This document shows positions 35,459-44,368 of a DNA stretch of 64,000 bases, one piece after another; positions within the stretch are counted from its first letter, which is position 1; every line of letters starts with the position of its first letter. Both the position numbers and the translations under genes were made by a program. A model generated the notes under the pieces. That model did no database searches. It had not been told where the DNA came from and saw only the letters and a list, made by a program, of their open reading frames with translations. Origin of the DNA: Frankia sp. QA3 (GTDB lineage: Bacteria; Actinomycetota; Actinomycetes; Frankiales; Frankiaceae); assembly GCF_000262465.1 (NCBI RefSeq), contig NZ_CM001489.1, positions 6,657,894 through 6,721,893 of the forward strand. The letters run 5' to 3'.

Positions 35459-37645
35459 TCACCGGTGCCCGCGCCGCATGGCCTCGGCCATGAGGTCGTG
35501 TTGGTAGTCCGACAGCCGGACGTCGTCCGGTCCTGTCGTCCGCCGTTCCCACCGGCCGTCGGACTGCAACACCCACCCGGACACCTCGTCGGAGAACGCG
35601 TGATCCAGGATGCGGCGCACGGTGTCCCGTCGCTCCGGATGCGGCACCCGGACGAGCGCCTCGATCCGCCGGTCCAGGTTGCGATGCATCATGTCGGCGC
35701 TGCCGATCCAGAACTCGTCCGAGGACGCGAACTCCAGGACCCGGCTGTGCTCGAGGAAACGGCCGAGGATCGACCGGACGTGCACCGTCTCCGACAGGCC
35801 CGGCACGCCGGGCCGTAGGGCGCAGATCCCCCGCACCAGGCAGTGCACGGGAACGCCCACCATGGACGCGCGGTAGAGCGCGTCGATCACCTGCTCGTCG
35901 ACCAGGCTGTTGACCTTGAGGCGGATGCCGCACGGACGGCCCTCCTGCGCTGCCCGCGCCTCCGCGGAGATGCGCTGCAGGATCCCCTCGCGCATGTGCT
36001 GTGGGGCGACCAGCAGCGAGCGGTACTCGGTCTGCCGGCTGTACCCGGTGAGCACGTTGAACAGGTCGGTGAGGTCGGCGCCCACCTCCGGATCGGCGGT
36101 GAGCAGGCCGAGGTCCTCGTAGAGCCGCGCGGTCTTGGGGTTGTAGTTGCCGGTGCCCACATGGCAGTACCGGCGTAGTCCACCGCGCTCCTGCCGGACG
36201 ACGAGGCAGGTCTTGCAGTGGGTCTTCAACCCGATCAGGCCGTAGACGACGTGGCAACCGGCTCGCTCCAGCTCGCGCGCCCAGCGGATGTTGGCGCGCT
36301 CGTCGAACCGCGCCTTGATCTCGACCAGCACGACGACCTGCTTGCCCGCCTCGGCCGCCGAGATGAGGGCGTCCACGATCGGGGAGTCGCCGGACGTGCG
36401 GTAGAGCGTCTGCTTGATGGCGAGGACGTGCGGATCGGCGGCGGCCTGTTCGATGAACCGCTGCACCGAGGTCGTGAACGAGTCGTAGGGATGGTGGACG
36501 AGGACGTCACCCTCGCGCAGCACGCTGAAGAAGTCGGGCGTCTCCCCCTCCTCGGTCATCAGCCGGGGATGGGTGACCGGGACCCGCGGCGCGTCCTTCA
36601 ACTCCGGCCGGTCGAGGTCGTACAGGGCCCACAGGGCCGACAGGTCGAGCATCCCGGCGACCCGGTGCACCTCCCGCTCGGTGACCTCGAGCTCGCGCAT
36701 GAGCAGTGCGAGCAGGTCGGCGTCGATGTCGTCGTCGACCTCCAGCCGGACTGCGGGGCCGAAACGCCGGCGGGCCAGTTCGCGCTCCAGCGCCTGCAGC
36801 AGATCCTCCGCCTCGTCCTCCTCGACCTCGAGGTCGGCGTTGCGAGTCACGCGGAACAGGTGGGAGTGGATCACCTCCATGCCGGGGAAGAGCTGGTCGA
36901 GGTGGGCGGCGATCAACTCCTCGAGCGGCACGAAACAGGCGCTCTCCGACGGTGTCGGGCCGGTGCCGGCCGGGTCCACCGCGACGCGGACCAGTCGCGG
37001 CACGTTCTGCGGCACCTTCACCCGGGCGAAGTGGTCGACTTCCCCGCCCGGCTCACGGACCTGCACGGCCAGGTTGAGCGAGAGGCCGCTGATGTAGGGG
37101 AACGGATGCGCCGGGTCGACCGCGAGCGGGGTGAGCACCGGGAAGATCTGCTCGTGGAAGTAGCTGTGCAGGTGCTCTCGCTGGGCGTCGCTGAGCTGGG
37201 ACCAGAACCGGATGCTGATCCCGGCGTGCGCCAGGGACGGCACCACCTCGTCGGTGAAGCAACGCGAGTGCCGCTCCGCCAGCTGGGCGGTGGCCCGGCT
37301 GATGAGATCGAGCTGTTCCCGCGCGCTCAGGCCGTCCGCCGAGCGGACCGCAAGGCCGGTGGCCTCGCGCCGCATCAGACCGGCGACCCGGACCATGTAG
37401 AACTCGTCGAGGTTGCTGGCGAAGATCGCCAGGAACTTGGCTCGTTCCAACAACGGCGTGGAGACGTCCTCCGCGAGCGCCAGTACGCGGGCATTGAAGT
37501 CGAGCCAGGACGCCTCGCGGTTGATGAACCGGTCGGCCGGCAGGTCGGATGGCGCCGGCTGACGGGGCGCCTCCAGGGGTTCGAGCAGGCCGCTGCGGGC
37601 CTTGCGCTGAGGCTGTTCGGGACGGGTCGCCACCAGCTCGCTCAT
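35459..37645 (-). CDS. ppk: polyphosphate kinase
   Basis: PPK1 makes polyphosphate from ATP reversibly. The 728-residue protein has the N-terminal domain (DRFINREASWLDFNARVLALAED), the PHP-like middle, and the two phospholipase-D-like C-terminal domains with the histidine region GLKTHCKTCLVVR and YCHVGTGNYNPKTARLYEDLGL, and the second His block near MMHRNLDRRIEALVRV. The ATG at 37645 is used; the in-frame start at 37744 adds residues without family support. The length and motifs are complete. Neighbours do not suggest a specific phosphate regulon, and no Pho box is seen. Confidence 0.96.
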   Translation of the reverse strand: MSELVATRPEQPQRKARSGLLEPLEAPRQPAPSDLPADRFINREASWLDFNARVLALAEDVSTPLLERAKFLAIFASNLDEFYMVRVAGLMRREATGLAVRSADGLSAREQLDLISRATAQLAERHSRCFTDEVVPSLAHAGISIRFWSQLSDAQREHLHSYFHEQIFPVLTPLAVDPAHPFPYISGLSLNLAVQVREPGGEVDHFARVKVPQNVPRLVRVAVDPAGTGPTPSESACFVPLEELIAAHLDQLFPGMEVIHSHLFRVTRNADLEVEEDEAEDLLQALERELARRRFGPAVRLEVDDDIDADLLALLMRELEVTEREVHRVAGMLDLSALWALYDLDRPELKDAPRVPVTHPRLMTEEGETPDFFSVLREGDVLVHHPYDSFTTSVQRFIEQAAADPHVLAIKQTLYRTSGDSPIVDALISAAEAGKQVVVLVEIKARFDERANIRWARELERAGCHVVYGLIGLKTHCKTCLVVRQERGGLRRYCHVGTGNYNPKTARLYEDLGLLTADPEVGADLTDLFNVLTGYSRQTEYRSLLVAPQHMREGILQRISAEARAAQEGRPCGIRLKVNSLVDEQVIDALYRASMVGVPVHCLVRGICALRPGVPGLSETVHVRSILGRFLEHSRVLEFASSDEFWIGSADMMHRNLDRRIEALVRVPHPERRDTVRRILDHAFSDEVSGWVLQSDGRWERRTTGPDDVRLSDYQHDLMAEAMRRGHR

Positions 37646-37996
37646 GCCTGTAGATGGTGCCAGCCGGCGGTGAACTCGGCAGCGCGGGACGATTTCCCGA
37701 AACGGCCGTCCCGATGACGCATCGGGGGCATCATGGCGGGCCACAGGTTCGATCCGTGCCCGTTGTAGTGGTCCGGTCGCCGCCAGGTGGTCACGCGCGG
37801 GGCCCCGGGGCCCGTCGTTAACGGCACGGAAACAGTCGGAGGCGACGATCGGCAGCGTGATGGAAACATCGGCCGTCCGTCGGTCATTCTCGACGGATCA
37901 GGACGTCGCGGTCGTCTCCCGGTCAATCTCCGGCTATGTGTCAGATATCACGGTATTCGGCGGGTGTTCGGCGGGGCGGGGGGACCGCCGGTGAGG
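37646..37996. other. divergent intergenic region between ppk and the transglutaminase-like gene
   Basis: The 351-bp gap includes a GC palindrome (GGGGCCCCGGGGCCC near 37800) and an A/T-richer patch around 37930-37965. I cannot assign promoters with confidence. Confidence 0.3.
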
Positions 37997-39073
37997 ATGG
38001 CGGATCCGCCCGACCCCGGTGGGGCGGCGACACTGCCGCCGCCCTCGACGGCGGCCGGCGGCGTGCCGGGGGTGCTCCCGGCCCAGGGCGGACCGACCGG
38101 CCGGGACGAGGCGGACGGGGGTGGGTCCTGCGCGGGTTCCCGGCCGGGGACGGCTGCCGTCAGTCTGACCGACCTGCCGGCCGGGACGCGGGTGACCTAT
38201 CGGGTCGTGCAGCGCTTCCGGTACACCTATGACGGCGACGCCACCGATCTGGTGCACCGGCTCGTCGTGGTCCCCCCCGGTCGGCACGGCGACCAGACCG
38301 TCCGCGACGCGCGGCTGGCGGTCTCCTCCGACGCGGCCCGGACGACCTGGCAGCGCGGCGCCGACGGGACGCGCATCGCGGCGGTGCGCCTCGACCGGGT
38401 GCCGGCCCGCCTGGACTTCGACGTCAGTGTGACGATCGACCGGGTCGCCGGGGGTGCTCGGCCTTGGCTGCGGGCCACGGCGCTGGCCGGCCGGCGGCTG
38501 CTCGACGCCACCCCGCTGACCGCCCCGGACCCGGCGCTCACCGCCGCAGCCCGCGCTCTGGCCACCGACGATCCCGTGGCGACGGCGCGGCGGTTCTGCG
38601 GCTGGGTGCACAGCCGGATCCGGTATGTCCCAGGCAGCACGGACGTGGCCACCACCGCGGCCCAGGCCCTCGCCGGCGGCTCGGGGGTCTGCCAGGACCA
38701 GGCGCACGTGATGCTCGCCCTGTGCCGCGCGGTGGGGCTGCCCGCCCGCTACGTGTCGGGGCATCTCGTCGGGGACGGCCCGTCACACGCCTGGGTGGAG
38801 GTCGTCATGAACAGCGGTGCGGCCGGCCGGGTTCCCCGGACCGGTACGGGGGGCGGGGCTGCGGCCGGGGCGGACAGCTGGGAGCCCGGTGCCGTCGCCG
38901 TCGCCTACGATCCGTGCCACGACCGGCTCGCCGATCTGCGCTACGTCACGGTCGCGGTGGGCCGTGACTACTCCGACGTCGCGCCGACATCCGGCTGGTA
39001 CACCGGGGAGGGGCGGGGGACCTTGACCGCCAGCCAGCAGGTCACCGTCGTCGAGGTCCAGCCGGTGCAGTGA
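37997..39073 (+). CDS. transglutaminase-like cysteine protease-fold protein
   Basis: A 358-residue protein with a Pro/Gly-rich N-terminus, a bacterial transglutaminase N-terminal beta domain (YRVVQRFRYTYDGDATDLVHRLVVVPP), and the transglutaminase core with the triad Cys232 (GSGVCQDQAHVMLALCRAVGLPARYVSG), His264 (SHAWVEV) and Asp305 (YDPCHD), then GRDYSDVAPTSGWYTG. There is no signal peptide, so it is probably cytoplasmic. In many bacteria this type is encoded near circularly permuted ATP-grasp and alpha-E genes, which are absent here. The start is uncertain: ATG 37997 or GTG 37991. Confidence 0.85.
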   Translation: MADPPDPGGAATLPPPSTAAGGVPGVLPAQGGPTGRDEADGGGSCAGSRPGTAAVSLTDLPAGTRVTYRVVQRFRYTYDGDATDLVHRLVVVPPGRHGDQTVRDARLAVSSDAARTTWQRGADGTRIAAVRLDRVPARLDFDVSVTIDRVAGGARPWLRATALAGRRLLDATPLTAPDPALTAAARALATDDPVATARRFCGWVHSRIRYVPGSTDVATTAAQALAGGSGVCQDQAHVMLALCRAVGLPARYVSGHLVGDGPSHAWVEVVMNSGAAGRVPRTGTGGGAAAGADSWEPGAVAVAYDPCHDRLADLRYVTVAVGRDYSDVAPTSGWYTGEGRGTLTASQQVTVVEVQPVQ

Positions 39074-39211
39074 TCTCCCCGCTGGGGTGCGACTCCTCGC
39101 CGGAAGCGAGCGTGTCCCGTCGGCGGCCACCCCAAGGATGGGCCTGGCCGTGACGGTCGACACGGTGAACGCCTGAGAATACCGCGCGGCACGCGAGGCA
39201 TCTAGCTACTC

Positions 39212-39249
39212 TTTGTGATAGAGCGATCACGCGCTACGTTGGCGACGGG
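39212..39249 (+). promoter_or_regulatory. leaderless promoter of the GGDEF-EAL gene with internal palindrome
   Basis: TTTGTG (39212-39217), 17 bp, and TACGTT (39235-39240) place the transcription start on or beside the GTG at 39249. Between the two boxes lies GTGAT-AGAGCG-ATCAC (39215-39230), a perfect 5-bp inverted repeat whose arms equal those of the Crp-type site at 34737. A regulator bound there would block RNA polymerase. Confidence 0.55.
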
Positions 39250-41846
39250 TGTCAACGTACCCGTTGATGACTTTTGGTGATTTGATCGGCCGTTTCCGTC
39301 CCTCCCTGAGGGTCCTTCTGTCCCAGGCGGCCGACGCACGGGGGAGGAGGGCGGGACGAGGGATGCTCGTCGACGCCGCCGCAATCGCTGCCGGCCTGAC
39401 CGCGACGCTGAGCTGCGCGTGGGCCGGTCGCCGGCTCGGCCGGGCCCGCGGCCGCTGGCTGGTCTGGCTGTCGTTCGCGCTGACGGCCTGGACCGTGGGG
39501 CAGACGGCCTGGACGCTGCACCGCTGGGATCGGCTCGCCGCGACCCGCCCGACGGTCGCGGACGTCGGGTTCCTCGCGGACGCCGGGCAGCTCGCCATGC
39601 CCGTCCTGGCGCTCGCCGCCCTCGCGGCGGTACCGGCGAGCCGGGTGCGGCGTTCCCGGGCTCGGTCCACGCTGCTCGCCTCTGCCACCTCGGCCGGTGG
39701 GCTGGGCAGGATCGACTGGCCGGCCGGTGGAGGCTCGCGACCGGGGCGTCTCGCCGACGGCCTGCGGTTCGCCGGCATGCCCGGTACCGGTACCGGTGGC
39801 GCGGGCGGCGAGTCCCGGTCGCTCGGCGGGCTCGTCGGCGTACCGGCCACCGCCCTCGACGAGATCATCCTCGGCGGTTCGCTGTTCCTGCTGACCTGGT
39901 CGGGGATCCTGGCCGGCCTCGGCGAGGCCGACGTCGCCGAGGCCGGGGGCGGCGAGGGCGGCGTCGGGGCGGTGCGGCACCTGGTAACGGTGGCGCACCC
40001 GATCGTCGTCCTCGTGCTGGCGCTCGCCGTCCTGCACGTAGCGGGCTTCCGCCAGCCGGTCGACCTGCCCGCGGTTGCCGCCGCCGGGACCGGCCTGGTG
40101 TTCCTTGCGGTCGTCGGAGTCTGGTGCGCACAGGTCGGCGGGGACACCAGCCGGCTGAGTAGCTCAGTGGCTGGCCTCGGGGCGGTCGTCGGCGCCTTGC
40201 TCATCGTCCTGGCGGCGTGGCGTGCGGGCTGGGCGGGTGACGGGGGTCGGGCGACCCTGGACGGGCCGCGCGGCGACCTCGTCGGCTGGCTGCGACTCGC
40301 GGTGCCCTACGTTCCCGCCGCCGGCGTCGCTGCGTTGCTGCTCGGCCGATCGCGGGCCGGCGTCGTCCTCGACCCGGTCGAGATCGTGGTCGGCTCGGCT
40401 CTGGTCGCCGCGGTCCTCGTCCGGCAGATGGTCACCCTGCGGGCGAGCCAGCGGCTGGTGACGCTGGTCGGGAACGCCGAGCGCGAGGTGCGGCACTGGA
40501 CCTCGCATGACCCGCTCACCGAGCTCGCCAACCGCACACTGTTCCACCAGCGGCTCACCGACGCCCTCGCCGCCAGCCGCCGCGACGGTCGGGACGTCGC
40601 CGTCCTGTACTGCGACCTCGACGATTTCCGCATCATCAACGACAGCCTCGGCCATGCTGCCGGCGACCATCTGCTGCGCGCCGTGGGCCAGCGCCTGAGG
40701 CACTGCGTTCGCGCCTCGGACACCGTCGCCCGGCTGGGCTCCGACGAGTTCGCCGTGCTGCTCGACGGGGGACGGGAACTGCCGGAGACGGTCGCCGAAC
40801 GGGTGCTCGCGGCCCTGCGACAACCCGTGTCGGTGGGTGGCCACCACTGGCCCGTGCGGGGCAGCGTGGGCCTGGTCGTGGCCGGCCGTACCCAGGAGAC
40901 GACCGAGGCCCTGCTGCGACGGGCCGACACGGCCGTGCACGCGGCGAAGCGGACGGGCAAGAACCGCCTGGTCGTCTACCGGCCCGGGTTGTGCTCCGCT
41001 CCCGGCGCCCACCTCGTCGCCGGCACCCATCTGGCCGACGCCCTGGCCACCGCACTGCGTCGCGGCGGCCGGTCGGCTGGGTTCGACGTCCACTACCAGC
41101 CCATCGTGCGCCTGCGTGACCGCAGGCCGGTCGCGCTGGAGGCGTTGGCCCGGTGGACCGCGCCCGGCCGCGGACCGGTGCCACCCGGCACCTTCGTCGC
41201 CGCCGCGGAGAACGGTGGCATCGTCGGCGCGCTCGACGACATGATTCTTACCCAGGCCTGCGCGGAGATCGCGGTGGCCTACCCGGACTCCACGCTGCGC
41301 CTGCACGTGAACGTCTCGGCCAGCCGGGTCGCGGACACGACCCTGCTCGACAGCGTCGCCCGCGCGCTCGCCGCGAGCCGGTTCGATCCCCGCCGCCTGG
41401 TCGTCGAGATCACCGAGACGAGCCGGATCGAGGACCTGCACGGTGCGCGTGAGGTGCTCGACGAGGTGCGTGCGCTGGGTGTCGCCGTTGCTCTCGACGA
41501 CGTCGGTGCGGGCAACAGCACGCTCGCCGCGATGCACCTGCTACCGGTGGACGTCGTGAAGCTCGATCGGACTCTGCTGGAACCGCCGCAGGACGGGAGT
41601 CGGGTTGCGGCGATGCGTCGCTCCATGATCATCCTGGCGCACGCGCTCGGCGCCGTCGTCGTCGCGGAGGGCATCGAGCACGAAGGCCAGATCGCCGAGC
41701 TGGAGGAGCTTGGCTGCGAGTTGGGCCAGGGCTACCTGTTCGCGCGGCCGGGTCCGCTGCCCCTTGCGCCGATCCGGCCGTGGGCCCCCTCGGATGGCCG
41801 GCTGCCGACAGCCGAGCCGGCTCGAGGGGCGGGGCCTGCCGCCTGA
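39249..41846 (+). CDS. membrane GGDEF-EAL protein (cyclic di-GMP turnover)
   Basis: An 865-residue protein with about nine hydrophobic segments in residues 35-390 forming an N-terminal membrane sensor, a GGDEF domain (LTELANRTLF...DLDDFRIINDSLGHAAGD...) with the active-site loop written GSDEF at 497-501, and an EAL domain with EAL at 631-633, VNVSASRV, VEITETS, DDVGAGNSTLAAMHL, VKLDRTLL and VAEGIEHEGQ. GSDEF is often still active as a cyclase. The EAL metal and catalytic residues are mostly present, though DDVGAGNS replaces DDFGTGYS. The GTG start fits the promoter. The stop codon is the first triplet of a 13-bp tandem repeat. Confidence 0.9.
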   Translation: MSTYPLMTFGDLIGRFRPSLRVLLSQAADARGRRAGRGMLVDAAAIAAGLTATLSCAWAGRRLGRARGRWLVWLSFALTAWTVGQTAWTLHRWDRLAATRPTVADVGFLADAGQLAMPVLALAALAAVPASRVRRSRARSTLLASATSAGGLGRIDWPAGGGSRPGRLADGLRFAGMPGTGTGGAGGESRSLGGLVGVPATALDEIILGGSLFLLTWSGILAGLGEADVAEAGGGEGGVGAVRHLVTVAHPIVVLVLALAVLHVAGFRQPVDLPAVAAAGTGLVFLAVVGVWCAQVGGDTSRLSSSVAGLGAVVGALLIVLAAWRAGWAGDGGRATLDGPRGDLVGWLRLAVPYVPAAGVAALLLGRSRAGVVLDPVEIVVGSALVAAVLVRQMVTLRASQRLVTLVGNAEREVRHWTSHDPLTELANRTLFHQRLTDALAASRRDGRDVAVLYCDLDDFRIINDSLGHAAGDHLLRAVGQRLRHCVRASDTVARLGSDEFAVLLDGGRELPETVAERVLAALRQPVSVGGHHWPVRGSVGLVVAGRTQETTEALLRRADTAVHAAKRTGKNRLVVYRPGLCSAPGAHLVAGTHLADALATALRRGGRSAGFDVHYQPIVRLRDRRPVALEALARWTAPGRGPVPPGTFVAAAENGGIVGALDDMILTQACAEIAVAYPDSTLRLHVNVSASRVADTTLLDSVARALAASRFDPRRLVVEITETSRIEDLHGAREVLDEVRALGVAVALDDVGAGNSTLAAMHLLPVDVVKLDRTLLEPPQDGSRVAAMRRSMIILAHALGAVVVAEGIEHEGQIAELEELGCELGQGYLFARPGPLPLAPIRPWAPSDGRLPTAEPARGAGPAA

Positions 41847-41882
41847 CGACTCCGCCTGACGACTCCGCCTGACGACTCCGCC
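41844..41882 (+). repeat. 13-bp tandem repeat beginning with the stop codon
   Basis: TGACGACTCCGCC is present three times (41844, 41857, 41870). The TGA of the GGDEF-EAL gene is the first triplet of copy 1, so each copy carries a TGA, in a different reading frame each time. The array ends 34 bp before the stop of convergent cofC. Confidence 0.92.
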
Positions 41883-41916
41883 TGCGGCGGTCCCGGCCGG
41901 CTCCTGCCGGGCCGGG

Positions 41917-42669
41917 TCAGGGCACCGCCGCCCGGCCGACCAGAAGCGCCGCAGCCGTTGCGTCGCCCACCCCCAGGTGACGTGCCTGCGCGAGATCATC
42001 GACGGTGTCGACGTCGCGGCGTAGCCCGGGCACCGAGGATCCGAGGGCGTCTGTCAGGTCCACCGCACCGGAGCGGCGGTGCGCGTCGTGGCTGTGTGGT
42101 CCGAACGACGGCCCCAGCGGTGCCCCGGTCGTGGCGGTGAGCAACACCGTGCCCGTGCCCGCGGCGTCGGCGAGGACCGCGCGGGGGTGGTCGCCGGCTG
42201 CGGCCAGGGCCTGGTGCAGCTCCGCGGTCCGCAGCGCCGGCAGATCCCCGGACAGGGCCGCCACTGGATGCCCGGGCCAGCGGCCGGCGGCAAGCTCCGC
42301 GCCGTGCGCCAGCGCCGGGTTGAGGCCCTGGTCGGGGGCGTCCGCAACGACGACGAGGCGGGCGCGCATCTGCGTCGACAGGGCGGCGGCCGGGGCCGGA
42401 CCCCCGTCGCGCCCAGTGCTGATGTCGCCCTGGTCGCGCAGCCGCGACAGGGCCCGGTGGACCGTCTGATCGTTCGTCACAATCACGACGGCGCCGACGA
42501 GGTCGGTCGCGGAGGCGAGCACGGCCGTCACCGTGTCGAGGGCCATCGCGAGTGCCAGCAGGCTTCGGTCCGGCCGGTCCAGCCGGCTTTTCGCCCGCGC
42601 CAGGTTCTTCAGCGGCAGAAGGACCGTCCAGGACGCCCCGCCTCGTGGGAGCCACACGAAGGTGACCAT
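41917..42669 (-). CDS. cofC: 2-phospho-L-lactate (phosphoenolpyruvate) guanylyltransferase
   Basis: CofC activates 2-phospholactate or, in actinobacteria, phosphoenolpyruvate with GTP during F420 coenzyme synthesis. The 250-residue protein has the family motif WTVLLPLKNLARAKSRL near its N-terminus, VTNDQTVHRALS, NPALAHGAELAA, ALSGDLPALRTAELHQAL and the C-terminal GLRRDVDTVDDLAQARHLGVG. The ATG at 42669 is used; the GTG four codons later may be the start. It is divergent from gpsA. No other F420 gene is in the window. Confidence 0.9.
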   Translation of the reverse strand: MVTFVWLPRGGASWTVLLPLKNLARAKSRLDRPDRSLLALAMALDTVTAVLASATDLVGAVVIVTNDQTVHRALSRLRDQGDISTGRDGGPAPAAALSTQMRARLVVVADAPDQGLNPALAHGAELAAGRWPGHPVAALSGDLPALRTAELHQALAAAGDHPRAVLADAAGTGTVLLTATTGAPLGPSFGPHSHDAHRRSGAVDLTDALGSSVPGLRRDVDTVDDLAQARHLGVGDATAAALLVGRAAVP

Positions 42670-43206
42670 AGGCCATGGCGCGCCGCGGCGCCGCCAGCCG
42701 GATGGCTCGGGCGCGGGCGATGAGCGGCGATGGGATGGACCCGTCCCGGGCGAGTCGGTCGCCGCCACGCCTTGACCGTGGGGTGAGCGTCGTCCGTGAG
42801 CGTATCTCCAGTGTTTGCCTCCAGTCGCTGCCCGTGTCGATCGTGCGGGCGGCGGACGCGGCCTTATCGCCGAGCGTGGTCTCTCGGCGCTGGGGCCGTG
42901 GCAATGTCCCTGGTGGGTGGCAACGTCGCTGGTGAGCGGCGCATCCTGCGTGATGCCCGTCAGACCGGCGTCTACGGTCGAGTGTGAGGACGCGGTGGGC
43001 ACGCCATCGCGCAGCGTCGGGGTGCTCGCCGCACCGGACGCCGACGCCGGTCCCGTGACCCATCCGGAGGGAACCATTACCGCCGATCCCAACAACCGGT
43101 CCGAGGACGCCGCGAGCGGTGTCGCGGCCCCGGCCCCGGCCCGGCCGGCCGGGGCTCGCGACGGCGCGGCCGATGGCGGTCGCCGCACTGCTCCCGGGAG
43201 AACGAC
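42670..43206. other. 537-bp divergent intergenic region between cofC and gpsA
   Basis: An in-frame, Ala/Pro-rich sequence ends with TGA at 43208-43210, overlapping the gpsA start as GTGA, which is the geometry of a coupled upstream gene. I see no family motif and no acyltransferase signature, though plsC is often found upstream of gpsA in relatives. It may be a remnant or chance. Nothing else is supported. Confidence 0.3.
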
Positions 43207-44217
43207 GTGAGGCGGGCGGCGGTGCTGACCGCCGGGTCATGGGGGACCGTCTTCGCGAAGGTTCTTGCGGACGCAGGCGCCCGGGTCGACCTCGTCGCCC
43301 GGGACCCGCAGGTCATCCACTCGATCAACAACCGGCACGTCAACCCGCGATACCTGCCCTCGGTCCAGCTCCCCGACCGGATCCGGGCGACGGCCGATCC
43401 GGGCGGCGCGCTGGCGGGCGCGGAGCTCGTGGTGCTGGCCGTGCCTTCGCAGGCACTGCGATCGGTACTCGCCCGCTGGGTGCCGCGGATCGCGCCCGAC
43501 GCGATCTACGTCAGCCTGATGAAGGGGGTCGAGGCAGGGAGCCGGCTGCGGATGAGCCAGGTCATCGCCGAGGTCGCCGGAGTGACGCCGGACCGGATCG
43601 CTGTTGTCAGCGGCCCGAACCTGGCACATGAGATCGCCGCGGAGCATCCGGCGGCGACCGTGGTCGCCAGCACCTCGACCCGGACGGCGGAGATCGTTCA
43701 GGCTGCCTGTTGGACGCCTTACTTCCGTCCGTACACCAATCATGATGTGACCGGATGCGAGCTCGGGGGAGCGGTGAAGAACGTGATCGCCCTTGCCGCG
43801 GGGATGCTCGAGGGAATGGGCTTCGGCACCAACAGCCTCGCCTCCCTGATCACCCGAGGTCTGGCCGAGACGGCGCGGCTCGGCATCGCGCTGGGCGCGG
43901 AACCGATGACCTTCGCCGGCCTGGCGGGGCTCGGTGATCTCGTGGCGACCTGTGGCTCGCCGCTGTCGCGCAACCGGACCTTCGGCGAGAAGCTGGGGCG
44001 CGGGCTCAGCCTGGAGCAGGTGGAGGCGGAGCAGCGGCAGGTCGCGGAAGGGGTGCGGTCCTGCCGACCGCTGCTCGCCATGGCCGATCAGCTCGGCGTC
44101 TCGATGCCCATCACGCAGCAGGTCGAGCGGGTTCTCTACGAGGGGCTGCCGCCGCTGGAGGCGGTCAAGGACCTGATGAGCCGGGAGCCGGGGCCCGAGT
44201 ACCGACCCCATCGGTGA
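43207..44217 (+). CDS. gpsA: glycerol-3-phosphate dehydrogenase [NAD(P)+]
   Basis: GpsA reduces dihydroxyacetone phosphate to sn-glycerol-3-phosphate for phospholipids. The 336-residue protein has the N-terminal NAD fold, the catalytic NDxTGxELxGxxKN-like block (TNHDVTGCELGGAVKNVIALAAGM) with its Lys, and GLAGLGDLVATCGSPLSRNRTFGEKLGRG. The dinucleotide motif reads TAGSWGT where GAGSWGT is usual, so the first glycine is a threonine. GTG 43207 has GGGAGAA upstream. An 18-bp tandem repeat fills the space to the convergent murA. Confidence 0.93.
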   Translation: MRRAAVLTAGSWGTVFAKVLADAGARVDLVARDPQVIHSINNRHVNPRYLPSVQLPDRIRATADPGGALAGAELVVLAVPSQALRSVLARWVPRIAPDAIYVSLMKGVEAGSRLRMSQVIAEVAGVTPDRIAVVSGPNLAHEIAAEHPAATVVASTSTRTAEIVQAACWTPYFRPYTNHDVTGCELGGAVKNVIALAAGMLEGMGFGTNSLASLITRGLAETARLGIALGAEPMTFAGLAGLGDLVATCGSPLSRNRTFGEKLGRGLSLEQVEAEQRQVAEGVRSCRPLLAMADQLGVSMPITQQVERVLYEGLPPLEAVKDLMSREPGPEYRPHR

Positions 44218-44257
44218 CATGGGCCGCCGCGCCGGATCGCCAGGCTCCGGCGAGGAC

Positions 44258-44359
44258 TTGTAGTTCGGGCGGCGGTTGCAGTTCGGGCGGCGGTTGCAGT
44301 TCGGGCAGCGGTTGTAGCGCGGGCGGCGGTTGTAGTTCGGGCGGCGGTTGTGGTGCGGG
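44258..44359 (+). repeat. 18-bp tandem repeat between gpsA and murA
   Basis: TTGTAGTTCGGGCGGCGG is repeated 5.7 times (44258, 44276, 44294, 44312, 44330, partial 44348) with one to two substitutions per copy (TTGCAG..., ...GGGCAGCGG, TTGTAGCGC...). It starts 40 bp after gpsA and ends 9 bp before the murA stop, so it occupies most of the convergent gap. Confidence 0.9.
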
Positions 44360-44368
44360 TGAGGCCTG

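Noticed and set aside
38640..39073. Transglutaminase gene as part of a peptide-tagging (alpha-E/ATP-grasp) cluster
   Set aside because: The expected partner genes are absent on both sides; neighbours are ppk and a GGDEF-EAL gene.
42815..43210. Frame whose TGA overlaps the gpsA start
   Set aside because: The geometry fits coupling, but the sequence is low-complexity Ala/Pro/Gly with no recognisable domain and no plsC motif; kept only as a note on the intergenic region.
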